A stretch of 12,993 nt of DNA from Candidatus Poseidoniaceae archaeon. Lineage in GTDB: Archaea; Thermoplasmatota; Poseidoniia; Poseidoniales; Poseidoniaceae. The stretch covers positions 1 to 12,993 of the forward strand of contig JAKUNX010000040.1 in NCBI GenBank assembly GCA_022451835.1, read 5' to 3'. The translations under genes and the position numbers were made by a program. Position 1 is the stretch's first letter. Every line of letters starts with the position of its first letter. The notes below the pieces were generated by a model. It made no database searches. It was not told the DNA's origin and worked only from the letters and a program-made list of their open reading frames with translations. Below are positions 5,697-12,993 of the stretch, piece by piece.

Positions 5697-7010
5697 ATGG
5701 GCGACCGGAAAAAGGTCAAAAAGAAAAAAGTTAGGCTGGCTCATGAATTGCCAAAACGTCGAAAAATGGCAATTCAAGAGGCACTTAATGCACATAAAAC
5801 TGAAGACCGCCCTGAATGGGATAGAAGCGCTAATTGGGGAAATATCAAATTATTTCGCAAAACCATCAAAACTGGTACATTAAGAACTATTTCTTTACCA
5901 TTGCTTGAAGTTGACCTTGGAGACCCTTGGCCGATACCTGTAACTGTATTACATGGTGTTAGACCAGGTCCTACAATTACAATCTTGGGTGGAATACATG
6001 GTGATGAGTTAACTGGTGCTTCAGCTTGTACGCACTTGCTTTCAAATTCGTTTACCGATATTGGAAAGAGTTTGGATCCTAAGCAACTAGCTGGAACAAT
6101 ACGAATAGTACCTGTTGTAAATCTACCAGGATACCGTGGTAAATCTAGGTACTTTCCAGATGGTAGAGACTTGAATAGAAATTTCCCTGGAGATTTTAAA
6201 GGCTCAACGACAAGAAGGGTTGCAGCCCAAGTATGGAAATACTTACTTGCTGATAGTGATGCTATCATTGACCTTCACAGTGCAGCAAAAGGTAGATCGA
6301 ATATGCCTCAATTAAGAGTAGATTTAGCACATGCTGGATCAAATATATTAGCTAAAGCATTTGGTATCGAAATATTACTAGATTCTAAAGCACCTTCAGG
6401 GTCGCTACGTAAAGCAGCAAATGAACAAGATATACCTGCAATAACATATGAGGGGGGAGGTGCTAATTTAATCGACAATGCTACCGTAAAAGTTGCTATT
6501 CATGGCGTATTAAACGTTCTTAGGTCGCTTAGAATGATACCTGGCACTCCAAATAGACCTAGATTTAGGATGTTGGCAAGTGGATCAAGATGGTTAAGGG
6601 CTGGCGAAGGCGGATTGTTGGATATGTTTGTATCTGCTGGCTCGGTTATGCGAGAAGGTGAAGTCATTGCTACTATTTCCGACCCTGCAACCCCGGGACT
6701 TACAGTAGATATTGTTGCACCTGAAGATGGCCTACTGATTGGTGCTGCAACTAACCCTTTTACTGCTTCTGGTATGCCAGTTGGTCATTTCTTACCTGTC
6801 TCAAAACACATTTCGTTACTAGAGGAGCAAATAAATTCTAGTGGCCAGTTCATTGTTTGTGGCTCTGATGAAAAACCTTCATGGAGAGAAGAAGTTGATG
6901 TTAGTGAAGTTGCATTGGACGGTGAATGGAGTGGAGGTAGCGTTGATAGTGAATGGGTTAACTCTGTCTCAAATCAAAAAAATCTCGATACATACCAAGA
7001 ATTTGAGTAA
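5697..7010 (+). CDS. AstE/AspA-type M14 zinc deacylase (succinylglutamate desuccinylase/aspartoacylase-like)
   Basis: A 437-residue protein of the AstE/AspA branch of M14 zinc carboxypeptidases. Zinc ligands are seen as GGIHGDE (His101, Glu104) and DLHS (His194). DLNRNFPG (158-165) gives the substrate-binding Asn/Arg pair, and TYEGGG (250-255) supplies the likely catalytic Glu252. A C-terminal beta domain (about 295-375, with GEGGLLDMFVSAGSVMREGE) resembles the barrel of COG3608-type deacylases. Family members remove acyl groups from N-acyl amino acids or related small molecules; the substrate here is unknown. Two extensions are unusual: a lysine-rich N-terminus (residues 4-11, KKVKKKKV, and KRRK at 20-23) and an acidic tail of about 50 residues after 385. 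A stop at 5676 limits the start to ATG 5697; ATG 5766 (MAIQEAL) would remove the basic segment. The stop codon directly abuts the stop of the convergent synthase gene. Confidence 0.85.
   Translation: MGDRKKVKKKKVRLAHELPKRRKMAIQEALNAHKTEDRPEWDRSANWGNIKLFRKTIKTGTLRTISLPLLEVDLGDPWPIPVTVLHGVRPGPTITILGGIHGDELTGASACTHLLSNSFTDIGKSLDPKQLAGTIRIVPVVNLPGYRGKSRYFPDGRDLNRNFPGDFKGSTTRRVAAQVWKYLLADSDAIIDLHSAAKGRSNMPQLRVDLAHAGSNILAKAFGIEILLDSKAPSGSLRKAANEQDIPAITYEGGGANLIDNATVKVAIHGVLNVLRSLRMIPGTPNRPRFRMLASGSRWLRAGEGGLLDMFVSAGSVMREGEVIATISDPATPGLTVDIVAPEDGLLIGAATNPFTASGMPVGHFLPVSKHISLLEEQINSSGQFIVCGSDEKPSWREEVDVSEVALDGEWSGGSVDSEWVNSVSNQKNLDTYQEFE
6976..6982 (-). terminator. Oligo-T terminator candidate for the LeuA-like transcript
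   Basis: On the minus strand a run of seven T residues lies about 30 bases beyond the stop codon of the LeuA-like gene, inside the last codons of the convergent deacylase gene. Archaeal transcripts commonly end at such U-rich tracts. It is the only strong T-run near that gene end. Confidence 0.4.
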
Positions 7011-8267
7011 TTATTGATTCAAAAATTGATTAACTGCAGACTCTACTTCGCTATCCAACATGTTTCTTCTTTGTGATTTGGCAACTTCAAACAGATGTGC
7101 AACTAGTTCATCTGTTACATCATAGCCATTTTGTTCTAACCACCAGATAATATTTGAACGACCTGCCATGTGGCCAATTCTAATTACTTGCTTTAGACCA
7201 AAATCACCAGCAGGTACACCAGAATATACTCTGTCTGCAAGCCAATCGTCACCTTTTCTCATGGCCTTAATAACTGCCGAGGCATGAACTCCAGTTCCTG
7301 TCTCAAAAGCATCTTCTCCGAATACTGGATAATTTCTTGGCAATGGGACTTCAATGTATTTGTTTGCTGTCCTCATATATTCATCAAGTAATGTCAAATC
7401 ATTATCAATAACACCCATCAATTTTAGGTTTACCAAGGTTTGGTCAAGAGGTGCATTTCCTGCCCTCTCTCCAACACCTAAAGCGGTACCATGAATCACA
7501 TCCGCACCTGCTTCAACCGCTGCAATATTATTAGCAACGCCTAATCCACGGTCCTGATGACCATGCCAATTAACTTCGATTTCATTTCTCTTGTACCCGC
7601 CATCCTTGATAACTTCCTCATCAACAAAATTGAGTAATTTCTTGACACCATTAGGCGTTACATGCCCACATGTGTCGCAAACGCACAGCCTTCTAACGCC
7701 TAATTCCATTGCTCTTTGATATATTGCTCTAACATCATCTGGATTGGATCTAGTAGTATCTTCTGTTACAAACATCACTGGAACATCATTTTCAACTGCG
7801 TAGGAAACTGCTTTTTCCATAGTGGAAATGAGTTTTTCCATTGTCCAACCTTCAGTATATTGACGGATTGGACTGGTACCAAGGAATGCTGATGCTTGTA
7901 TTTGAATTCCATGTTTTTCTTGCATTTCGACCAATGGCTCGATGTCATGCATTAATGTCCTAACAGCAGCACCTGGCCTTATTTGGTAATCATTATCGAT
8001 TATATGAGAAAGCATTGAATTAATATGTTCTCGATGGAAAGGTCCAGCTCCTGGCAATCCCAAATCGACTTTTTGAATACCTAATTTCTCCATGTAAGTC
8101 AATAATTCTTTTTTCTCATCGATTGTTGGATTTCTTGCACTTGGACTTTGTAAACCATCTCTCAAGGTTTCATCATCAAACCAAACACCATGTGGGTGAT
8201 TAGCAGGATTACGATTTATTTCGTAATCAATAATGTTCCAGTCGTAAATCAATTTGCTTGTATCCAT
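7011..8267 (-). CDS. LeuA/homocitrate-synthase-like acyltransferase of the DRE-TIM family
   Basis: A 418-residue member of the DRE-TIM metallolyase family, which condenses an acyl-CoA with a 2-oxo acid (isopropylmalate, citramalate and homocitrate synthases). Metal and catalytic elements are visible: FDDETLRDG (30-38; likely metal ligand Asp32, catalytic Arg36), HGHQD (235-239; ligands His235 and His237), and GERAGNAPLDQ (267-276 region; ligand Asn271). VEAGADVIHGTALGVG (251-266) is characteristic. HMG-CoA lyases carry different versions of these loops, so a synthase is favoured. Two features differ from standard LeuA: the sequences DETLRDGLQ and HGHQDRG instead of DTTLRDGEQ and HxHND, and no LeuA allosteric domain after the helical subdomain. 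The substrate therefore stays open and leucine feedback is not expected. The start is ATG 8267, preceded after 3 bases by GGTGGT. It lies 70 bases downstream of gyrA on the same strand and its stop abuts the deacylase stop. Confidence 0.85.
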   Translation of the reverse strand: MDTSKLIYDWNIIDYEINRNPANHPHGVWFDDETLRDGLQSPSARNPTIDEKKELLTYMEKLGIQKVDLGLPGAGPFHREHINSMLSHIIDNDYQIRPGAAVRTLMHDIEPLVEMQEKHGIQIQASAFLGTSPIRQYTEGWTMEKLISTMEKAVSYAVENDVPVMFVTEDTTRSNPDDVRAIYQRAMELGVRRLCVCDTCGHVTPNGVKKLLNFVDEEVIKDGGYKRNEIEVNWHGHQDRGLGVANNIAAVEAGADVIHGTALGVGERAGNAPLDQTLVNLKLMGVIDNDLTLLDEYMRTANKYIEVPLPRNYPVFGEDAFETGTGVHASAVIKAMRKGDDWLADRVYSGVPAGDFGLKQVIRIGHMAGRSNIIWWLEQNGYDVTDELVAHLFEVAKSQRRNMLDSEVESAVNQFLNQ

Positions 8268-8337
8268 TTTACCACCAACAACGCTTCGGTTGGGTTAACC
8301 ACATATGTTATTGAATTTGAATCCGTCGATATTAAAT
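8268..8337 (-). promoter_or_regulatory. gyrA to leuA-like spacer with possible TATA element
   Basis: A 70-base spacer between co-directional genes. On the minus strand TTTAATAT (8329-8336), just after the gyrA stop, resembles an archaeal TATA box and could give the LeuA-like gene its own promoter with a leader of about 35 bases ending in GGTGGT (8271-8276). No oligo-T tract is present, so read-through from gyrA is equally possible. Confidence 0.25.
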
Positions 8338-11100
8338 TCATTCTTCCTCAAGTGAGCCAGATTGTTGAGCAGCCTCAAATTCTTCTCTACTAATTACTCC
8401 ATCACCATCGGCATCTATTTCGTCGAATTGATCTTCTTCAAGTAATTCTGCAGGCAATCTTGCAGTAAAAATTATTTCATCTGTAAAGCCATCTCTTGCT
8501 TTATTTCTTAATTCCATAATTCTTGTGCCTTTAGATTTCTTGGTCTTGGTATCTTTGGTTTGTCCTGCAACAATCCTTATCATCATACCTTTCTTAGTCA
8601 ATATAAACAAATTATCTCCAAGGTCTGGTATATGTTTTGCAGAAATAATTTCATCATCCGAATCGATATTCATAGTGAAAGCTCCTTTTGCCCCGGGCCT
8701 CGTTTTCCTGTAACCATCTGTTTTGAATAACGGCTCATTCGTTTCTTTGTGAAGTTTATGAGAACCATCTTCATTCAAAATCGGTAATCTTTCTGCAGTA
8801 CCAAGTCTACTACGCTTTGCCATTCCGTTTTTGGTAACTGTCAAAATGTTAGTTTCGGGATTATGTGTGGCAATCATTGCAATTACATGCCCCCCATCTG
8901 CACCTTTCCTGTCTCCTGTTTTAATTCCATAAACGCCACCTGAAACTCTGCCTGATGCCCTAATCGCTGAACAGGCAAACCTACTGGCAAATCCTGTACT
9001 TGAAATCATCACTATATCCGATACGTCTGTTCCAGACCTAACATTAACCAATGTATCGCCATCGAGTTTGAATCTCAAGGCATACTTTCCATTACGATTA
9101 ATTCTAACATATTCCTCAAGTTTAGTTTTCTTTATCAGACCTTTTTTAGTAGCAAACAACAAGTAGTTACCTGCTGGATTCTCTAACAAATCTTTGCTTA
9201 CAGGCAAGATAGATACTATGTTTTCATCATCTCTAAGACTCTCTAGTAAATTTCGGATATGGCCACCTCTAGACAATCTACTGCCGAGTGGCGTCTCCCA
9301 AGCTTTCAAGCCATATACTCTGCCTTGGTCGGTAAAGATTAGTAATCTGTCTTTACTAAAACAAGTGATAATTAATTGTGGTGTGTCTTCTTCTTTGGTA
9401 GTAACGCCCTTGAGGCCTTTTCCACCTCTGTTTTGCACTCTAAATGCTTCAACTGGTAGATGTCTAATGTAATTATCTTCACTCAAAGTAATAGCAATAG
9501 CACGTTCCTCAATCAGATCTTCTCTATCCATTGATAGCGGCATGGGGTCAATGTATGATCTTCTCTCATCCCCGTGCTTTTCAACCATATCATTTAGTTC
9601 ATCCAATAATATGGTTAGCCTTCGAAGTCGTGAGGAAATTATATCATTCAAATCTGCTATTTTTTCCTGTAATTCTGAATATTCATTTTGAACTTTTTCA
9701 ACATCTAATCTACTTAATTGGTAAAGTCTTCTCTCAGCAATTGCCTTTGCTTGAGGTTCAGTAAAATCAAAAGGCGCAATTCCTGGGAATGTTTCTTCTC
9801 CCTTTAGCACGCTCTCAAATTGTTCTCTAGATGCGCTACCTTTCCCTACCTCAATAACATCATCAATTCTATCTTGTGCTTTGACAAGACCTTCCAAAAT
9901 ATGTGCTCTTGATTCTGCTTTCTCTAATTCGAATTTGGCTCTTCGTTCAATTACCGATTCTCTATGTTTAACATAAGTATGAAGCATTACTGGCAACGTT
10001 AACAGAACTGGCCTTCCATCAAGAATTCCCATCATGTTTGCCGAATAAGATTCTTGCAATCTACTGGATTTGTACAACTGATTTAGCACTGCATTTGGAT
10101 CAGCATTATTCTTCACCTCGATTACAACTCTGATTCCTTCTTTAGAGGATTCATCACGAATATCTCTTATTCCGATAACAGTGCCTTTGGTTACCAAGTC
10201 AGCAATATGTACTAACATATCTGCCTTCTTGACTTGATATGGAATCTCATGAATGATAATACGCTTACCGTTTGAATCATCTAATACATCACATTTTGAC
10301 CTAACATGGAATCTACCCTTGCCACCAGAATACATGTCAAAGATTCCATCTATACCGTGGATGCCAGCTCCGGTTGGGAAATCAGGACCTTTTACGTGCT
10401 CCATATACTCTTCTATAGAAATACTTGGCATTTCATCTGAATCTACACCTTCCTCGATAATGGTATTTACGTGAAGATTTACTGCTCCTGCCACTTCGGT
10501 TAAATTGTGAGGTGGTATACGTGTTGCCATCCCTACAGCAATACCATCGCTACCATTGAGAATTAAATTTGGCAATCTAGATGGGAGTACTGTTGGTTCT
10601 TGCTCCGAATCATCGAAATTGGCTTGGAAGTCAACTGTTTTCTTGTCAATATCCTCTAGCATGTGTTTTGAAATTTTGTCTAGTCTACTCTCAGTGTAAC
10701 GCATTGCTGCTGGAGGATCTCCGTCAATTGAGCCAAAATTACCCTGTCCATCAACCAAAGGATACCTCAGAGAGAAATCTTGAGCCATTCTTACCATGGT
10801 ATCGTAGATTGATTGATCACCATGTGGGTGATATTTACCCATAACTTCTCCAACAGAACGAGCAGATTTGCTAAATTTCTTATCAGAAGTATGGCCTCCT
10901 TCATGCATACCATACAAAACTCTTCGATGGACTGGTTTTAGGCCATCTCTAGCATCGGGAAGAGCTCTACCAATAATTACTGACATTGCATAATTGATAT
11001 AAGAAGTCTTTAATTCTTCATTTAATGGTTGATTAAGTAGGTTTCCTTGAACCGTTGCCTGGCCGTCTTCTTCAACATTATTTTCTTCTTCAGATGTCAA
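8338..11100 (-). CDS. gyrA: DNA gyrase subunit A with a C-terminal EF-hand
   Basis: GyrA cleaves and rejoins DNA in the A2B2 gyrase that introduces negative supercoils. The 920-residue protein has the winged-helix cleavage core with PDARDGLKPVHRR (48-60), KYHPHGD (89-95), and catalytic Tyr135 in AAMRYTESRL. A coiled-coil gate follows, then a C-terminal pinwheel starting with the GyrA box QNRGGKG (556-562; the second residue deviates from the usual R), which marks it as gyrase rather than topoisomerase IV. The start is TTG at 11100, required because the next Met is residue 39 inside the conserved core, and supported by a near-perfect Shine-Dalgarno sequence. The residue at the E. coli Ser83 position is Gln96, while Asp100 equals Asp87. 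Uniquely, the acidic tail ends with a canonical EF-hand loop at 896-907. It overlaps gyrB by 11 bases, so the subunits are translationally coupled. Archaeal gyrase is generally held to come from bacteria by transfer. Confidence 0.96.
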   Translation of the reverse strand: MTSEEENNVEEDGQATVQGNLLNQPLNEELKTSYINYAMSVIIGRALPDARDGLKPVHRRVLYGMHEGGHTSDKKFSKSARSVGEVMGKYHPHGDQSIYDTMVRMAQDFSLRYPLVDGQGNFGSIDGDPPAAMRYTESRLDKISKHMLEDIDKKTVDFQANFDDSEQEPTVLPSRLPNLILNGSDGIAVGMATRIPPHNLTEVAGAVNLHVNTIIEEGVDSDEMPSISIEEYMEHVKGPDFPTGAGIHGIDGIFDMYSGGKGRFHVRSKCDVLDDSNGKRIIIHEIPYQVKKADMLVHIADLVTKGTVIGIRDIRDESSKEGIRVVIEVKNNADPNAVLNQLYKSSRLQESYSANMMGILDGRPVLLTLPVMLHTYVKHRESVIERRAKFELEKAESRAHILEGLVKAQDRIDDVIEVGKGSASREQFESVLKGEETFPGIAPFDFTEPQAKAIAERRLYQLSRLDVEKVQNEYSELQEKIADLNDIISSRLRRLTILLDELNDMVEKHGDERRSYIDPMPLSMDREDLIEERAIAITLSEDNYIRHLPVEAFRVQNRGGKGLKGVTTKEEDTPQLIITCFSKDRLLIFTDQGRVYGLKAWETPLGSRLSRGGHIRNLLESLRDDENIVSILPVSKDLLENPAGNYLLFATKKGLIKKTKLEEYVRINRNGKYALRFKLDGDTLVNVRSGTDVSDIVMISSTGFASRFACSAIRASGRVSGGVYGIKTGDRKGADGGHVIAMIATHNPETNILTVTKNGMAKRSRLGTAERLPILNEDGSHKLHKETNEPLFKTDGYRKTRPGAKGAFTMNIDSDDEIISAKHIPDLGDNLFILTKKGMMIRIVAGQTKDTKTKKSKGTRIMELRNKARDGFTDEIIFTARLPAELLEEDQFDEIDADGDGVISREEFEAAQQSGSLEEE
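8380..8415 (-). other. EF-hand calcium-binding loop in the GyrA C-terminal tail
   Basis: Residues 896-907 of GyrA read DADGDGVISREE. This fits every position of the canonical EF-hand loop: Asp at 1, 3 and 5, Gly at 6, Ile at 8, Ser at 9 and Glu at 12. Flanking residues (FDEI before, FEAA after) can form the E and F helices. It is a single hand in a highly acidic tail, with no second hand in the protein. Confidence 0.85.
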
Positions 11101-12993
11101 GGTTGGTCACCTCCTTTGCGTGTTTCTCAATAAATTGCCTTCTATCAGGGACGTCCTCGCCCATCAGAATCTCGAACATCCTATCGGAGTCTTCAGCATC
11201 AGCAACTGTTACTTTAAGCATAGTTCTAGTTTCTGGATTCATTGTAGTGTTCCATAATTGTTCGGGATTCATTTCTCCAAGACCCTTGTATCTTTGGATA
11301 CCAATCTTTGCATTAGGATTGTCAACTTTCATTTCTTCGATTATGTTATCTCTCTCTTCATCAGTAAACGCGTACTTACTATTCCTTCCTTTTGATACTT
11401 GATACAGTGGAGGTTGTGCAATGTAAACATAGCCTTCAACAATAGCACGTTTCATGAATCTCCAAAGGAATGTTAACATCAATGTTCTAATGTGAGCGCC
11501 ATCGACATCTGCGTCAGTCATTATGATTATTTTTCTATAACGCAGTTTTTCCGGATTAAATGAGCTTTCATCTTCTTCATCATTACCGACTCCGGCTCCA
11601 AATGCCCTAATTATAGTCTGAATCTCGTTGTTTTGGAATACTTTGGCAACATTCCTTCTTTGGCGCTCAACGTTCAAAATTTTACCTCTAAGAGGCAAAA
11701 TAGCCTGTATTCTTCTATCTCTGCCTGTCTTTGCAGAACCTCCAGCAGAATCACCCTCTACAAGATAAATTTCGCACTCATTTGGATCTCTAGATTGACA
11801 ATCTGCTAGTTTACCTGGCAAACCGCCGCCTTCCAAAACACCTTTTCTACGTGTCAAATCTTTAGCCTTACGGGCGGCTTCTCTTGCTTTGGATGCAAGT
11901 ACTGCTTTGTCAACAATTAATTTCGCCATCGACGGATTCTCTTCAAAGTATTCTCCTAATTTTTCATACACCACGGTTTCTACAATACTTGAAACTTCAC
12001 TACTAACTAACTTATCTTTGGTTTGTGAAGAAAATGATGGGTCAGGGTGCTTTACGCTAACAATTGCTGCCAAACCCTCTCTAACATCTTCACCTGATAG
12101 TGAGTCGCCTTTCAGAAGGTTCTTTTTCTTGGCGTAAGAATTTACACTCTTAGTTAGTGCGCCACGTAATCCTGACAAGTGAGTTCCTCCGTCTTTGTTT
12201 CTGATTATGTTAGTGTAACAAAGAATAGATTCACTAAAGGCATCAGACCATTGAAGAGCTAAATCAATCGAAACAGTACCTGCTTCAATTTCCCTTTCTC
12301 CTGTTATTAGAATTACATCTTTATGTAGGACTTGGCGATGACTGTTTATTTGTGAAACAAACTCACTGATTCCTCCTTCATAGATATGAGCGCTAACATG
12401 TGCTTCATCGCTACGATTATCAGATATGACAATCTCAAGTCCTGCATTTAGAAATGCTGTTTCCTTTAACCTTGTATCAATTTGCTCAAACTCAAATTCG
12501 ACAATGTTAGTAAATATGCTTAAATCTGGCTTAAACGTGATTTGAGTGCCTGTATCCTCACATTCTCCAACAATACTCAGAGGTGATACTGGCACGCCTT
12601 TCTCGTACATTTGCTCGTGAATTTTTCCATCTCTATGGATTGTGACTTTCATCCACTCAGAAACTGCGTTAACTGCTGAAACGCCAACTCCATGCAATCC
12701 TCCTGAAACTTTGTATGAACTATTGTCGAACTTTCCACCGGCATGTAACTTTGTCATGATTACTTCTGCTGCTGATATTTTGTATTCTTCATGCATGCCA
12801 ACTGGAATACCTCTGCCGAAATCACGAACTGAAAGACTACCTCCTGGGTTGATATCTACTTCGATTTTATTATTGAACCCGGCTAAATGTTCATCGACAG
12901 AGTTGTCGACTACTTCCCAAATACAATGATGCAAAGCCGAGCCATCATGTGGATCGCCGATATACATGCCTGGTCTTTTTCTAACTGCTTCTA
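11090..12993 (-). CDS. gyrB: DNA gyrase subunit B (5' end beyond right edge)
   Basis: GyrB supplies the ATPase and Toprim domains of gyrase. The frame stays open to the window edge and reads EAVRKRPG before MYIGD, so only about 15-30 N-terminal residues should be missing. Counting from that Met: GHKL ATPase motifs with catalytic Glu18 and Asn22 (WEVVDNSVDE), DFGRGIP (49-55) and GGLHGVGVSAVN (89-100). The QTK loop (315-317) contacts the ATP gamma-phosphate. Toprim elements follow: EGDSAGGSAK (404-413), LPLRGKILNVE (424-434) and DADVDGAHIR (485-494). The C-terminal QRYKGLGEMNPEQLW binds GyrA. The insertion found before this segment in E. coli GyrB is absent, as in compact bacterial and archaeal GyrB. 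The stop overlaps the gyrA start region, and the final codons contain the gyrA ribosome binding site. Gyrase rather than ParE is supported by the linked gyrA with a GyrA box. Confidence 0.95.
   Translation of the reverse strand, partial: EAVRKRPGMYIGDPHDGSALHHCIWEVVDNSVDEHLAGFNNKIEVDINPGGSLSVRDFGRGIPVGMHEEYKISAAEVIMTKLHAGGKFDNSSYKVSGGLHGVGVSAVNAVSEWMKVTIHRDGKIHEQMYEKGVPVSPLSIVGECEDTGTQITFKPDLSIFTNIVEFEFEQIDTRLKETAFLNAGLEIVISDNRSDEAHVSAHIYEGGISEFVSQINSHRQVLHKDVILITGEREIEAGTVSIDLALQWSDAFSESILCYTNIIRNKDGGTHLSGLRGALTKSVNSYAKKKNLLKGDSLSGEDVREGLAAIVSVKHPDPSFSSQTKDKLVSSEVSSIVETVVYEKLGEYFEENPSMAKLIVDKAVLASKAREAARKAKDLTRRKGVLEGGGLPGKLADCQSRDPNECEIYLVEGDSAGGSAKTGRDRRIQAILPLRGKILNVERQRRNVAKVFQNNEIQTIIRAFGAGVGNDEEDESSFNPEKLRYRKIIIMTDADVDGAHIRTLMLTFLWRFMKRAIVEGYVYIAQPPLYQVSKGRNSKYAFTDEERDNIIEEMKVDNPNAKIGIQRYKGLGEMNPEQLWNTTMNPETRTMLKVTVADAEDSDRMFEILMGEDVPDRRQFIEKHAKEVTNLDI
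11107..11116 (-). promoter_or_regulatory. Shine-Dalgarno sequence deciding the gyrA TTG start
   Basis: The minus strand reads AAGGAGGTGA, followed by a 6-base spacer and the TTG at 11100. It pairs along most of its length with the typical archaeal 16S 3' end. It lies inside the last codons of gyrB, so ribosomes ending gyrB can reinitiate on gyrA. This is the strongest ribosome binding site in the window. Confidence 0.85.

Noticed and set aside
5526..5883. Overlapping open frames at 5526-5795 (minus) and 5584-5883 (plus)
   Set aside because: They overlap the thioesterase, the divergent promoter and the deacylase start, and their translations show no domain features.
8275..8293. Hairpin CCAAC...GTTGG between gyrA and the LeuA-like gene
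   Set aside because: The stem is only 5 bp with a 9-base loop and no following T-run, and it overlaps the region just before the ribosome binding site; chance is likely.
1..12993. Functional link between the TldD-like gene and gyrase through LetD/CcdB
   Set aside because: E. coli tldD was found through tolerance to the gyrase poison LetD, but here the genes are more than 7 kb apart in separate transcripts and no toxin gene is visible.
1..12993. tRNA, rRNA, CRISPR array, insertion sequence or prophage
   Set aside because: No cloverleaf-like sequence, regularly spaced repeats, transposase motif or long terminal repeats were seen, and every gap between genes is short.

Overview
The window is AT-rich and gene-dense, with no intergenic gap longer than about 110 bases, and it looks archaeal. 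A Hel308-type Ski2 helicase is followed by a Cgi121-like KEOPS subunit, both typical of archaea. The window also carries a bacterial-type DNA gyrase pair, gyrB-gyrA, which among archaea is known mainly from euryarchaeal lineages such as Thermoplasmata and Halobacteria. Together with the AT-rich composition and compact layout, this best fits a Thermoplasmata-related marine archaeon of the Poseidoniales (Marine Group II) kind. That placement is inference; no rRNA or other phylogenetic marker is present to settle it.

Layout, left to right. (1) Bases 1-3869, minus strand: hel308, then a cgi121-like KEOPS gene, then the N-terminal half of a TldD/PmbA-family gene cut by the left edge. They are read in that order and are probably one transcript. 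(2) 3976-4599, plus strand: a small protein with two hydrophobic segments, TerB-like repeats and a lysine-rich tail, divergent from hel308. (3) 4602-5607, minus strand: a PaaI/THEM4-like hotdog thioesterase followed 4 bases later by a SprT-like zinc metalloprotease. (4) 5697-7010, plus strand: an AstE/AspA-type zinc deacylase, divergent from the thioesterase. (5) 7011-8267, minus strand: a LeuA/homocitrate-synthase-like acyltransferase. (6) 8338-12993, minus strand: gyrA, and gyrB cut by the right edge. gyrB and gyrA overlap by 11 bases, and a near-ideal Shine-Dalgarno sequence drives gyrA from a TTG start.

How the genes relate: gyrase (supercoiling), Hel308 (fork repair), the SprT-like protease (possibly DNA-protein crosslink repair) and Cgi121 (tRNA t6A modification) make an information-processing neighbourhood mixed with small-molecule enzymes. 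Both convergent gene pairs have almost no spacer (2 and 0 bases). In each, an oligo-T tract suitable for archaeal termination of the minus-strand transcript lies inside the 3' end of the opposing gene.

The most unusual observation is that the acidic C-terminal tail of GyrA contains a textbook 12-residue EF-hand calcium-binding loop (residues 896-907). Acidic tails of bacterial GyrA are known to tune DNA wrapping, so this suggests a calcium-responsive gyrase. Other points worth a look are a Gln at the GyrA position equivalent to E. coli Ser83, an acidic insertion of about 80 residues in Hel308, and the atypical LeuA-like enzyme without a regulatory domain. I found no mobile element, CRISPR array, tRNA or rRNA.
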